Assembly: GCF_900113665.1 (NCBI RefSeq) | Contig: NZ_FOQD01000003.1 | Coordinates: 340,497-404,496 of the forward strand | DNA length: 64,000 nt | Direction: 5' to 3' | From: Planctomicrobium piriforme | GTDB lineage: Bacteria > Planctomycetota > Planctomycetia > Planctomycetales > Planctomycetaceae | In this document: positions 63,936 through 64,000 of the stretch, in pieces | Layout: each line of letters opens with the position of its first letter | Numbering within the stretch: position 1 is the first letter of the stretch | The notes under the pieces: model-generated | Database searches by the model: none | Seen by the model: only the letters and a program-made list of their open reading frames with translations | Told to the model about the DNA's origin: nothing | Position numbers and translations under genes: made by a program

Positions 63936-64000
63936 TGTTGTTGTAATTTGCGTGGATGAGCAAGCCACGGACGGCCTACCCGAGTGATGTGACCGACGAA
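63910..64000 (+). mobile_element. Start of an IS5-family insertion sequence (continues past window)
   Basis: GAGCCTGTTATGGACTC at 63910 resembles the terminal repeat of IS5-family elements, and is preceded by TA. A transposase frame begins 46 bases inside. The right end is outside the window, so the borders are inferred. Confidence 0.6.
63956..64000 (+). CDS. IS5-family transposase, N-terminal 15 residues only
   Basis: The frame reads MSKPRTAYPSDVTDE and is open at the window edge. The 'YPSDVTDEEW'-type beginning is characteristic of the N terminus of IS5-family (IS427/IS1031-like) DDE transposases. Only the start is visible, so integrity cannot be judged. Confidence 0.7.
   Translation, partial: MSKPRTAYPSDVTDE

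Overview
The window looks like chromosomal DNA of a planctomycete (phylum Planctomycetota, Planctomycetaceae-like). This rests on gene content and style: a formylglycine sulfatase and a degenerate sulfatase-like protein, several anchored von Willebrand A (vWA) proteins, DUF1573-type surface proteins, an ECF sigma factor with a membrane anti-sigma partner, many lineage-restricted secreted proteins, short operons on both strands, and dense dispersed palindromic repeats between genes. The placement is inferred from content; no rRNA or tRNA gene was found.

Layout. 1-11.8 kb: the end of a DUF1573-like gene, a GT2 glycosyltransferase, hemL, a scramblase/LURP-like protein, an RluA-type pseudouridine synthase, a phosphatase fused to a heme-binding tail, a GlcD-like flavoprotein, and an encapsulin shell operon with its DyP peroxidase cargo. 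12-17 kb: sulfatase, small hypothetical genes, a VapBC-type toxin-antitoxin pair bracketed by galM and a remnant of a second galM 3' end. 17-25 kb: twin vWA membrane proteins, then rpsO and pnp with strong terminators. 25-31 kb: soluble histidine kinase, CAP protein, wax-synthase-like acyltransferase pair, DUF58 protein, RodA. 31-42 kb: hisH, GNAT, QueD, sulfotransferase, Bax inhibitor-1-like protein, ECF sigma/anti-sigma, QueF, MgtE. 42-51 kb: ABC exporter, pyrF, protein kinase, sugar isomerase-like protein, Nif3/DUF983 pair, and a decayed sulfatase-like gene carrying an in-frame genomic repeat, followed by an amidohydrolase. 52-61.7 kb: DUF1573 lipoprotein, bioA, tandem Hsp20 genes, Flp pilin, FHA protein, ClC-CBS channel, large vWA membrane protein. 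61.8-64 kb: an apparently AT-richer restriction-modification island (C5-methyltransferase, controller-type regulator with a candidate operator, restriction-enzyme candidate) whose last gene seems to be cut by an IS5-family element running off the window.

Functional links. Encapsulin and DyP overlap by 4 bp, and the peroxidase ends in a typical shell-docking peptide. QueD and QueF belong to the same queuosine pathway but lie in separate transcription units. The sigma factor and anti-sigma factor are adjacent. The wax-synthase-like enzyme overlaps a small membrane partner by ATGA. Housekeeping genes (hemL, rpsO, pnp, hisH, pyrF, bioA) are scattered among lineage-specific genes.

At least seven dispersed repeat families occur here in two or more copies, mostly between genes. 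One copy sits inside a coding sequence. All family assignments were made by reading motifs, without database searches.
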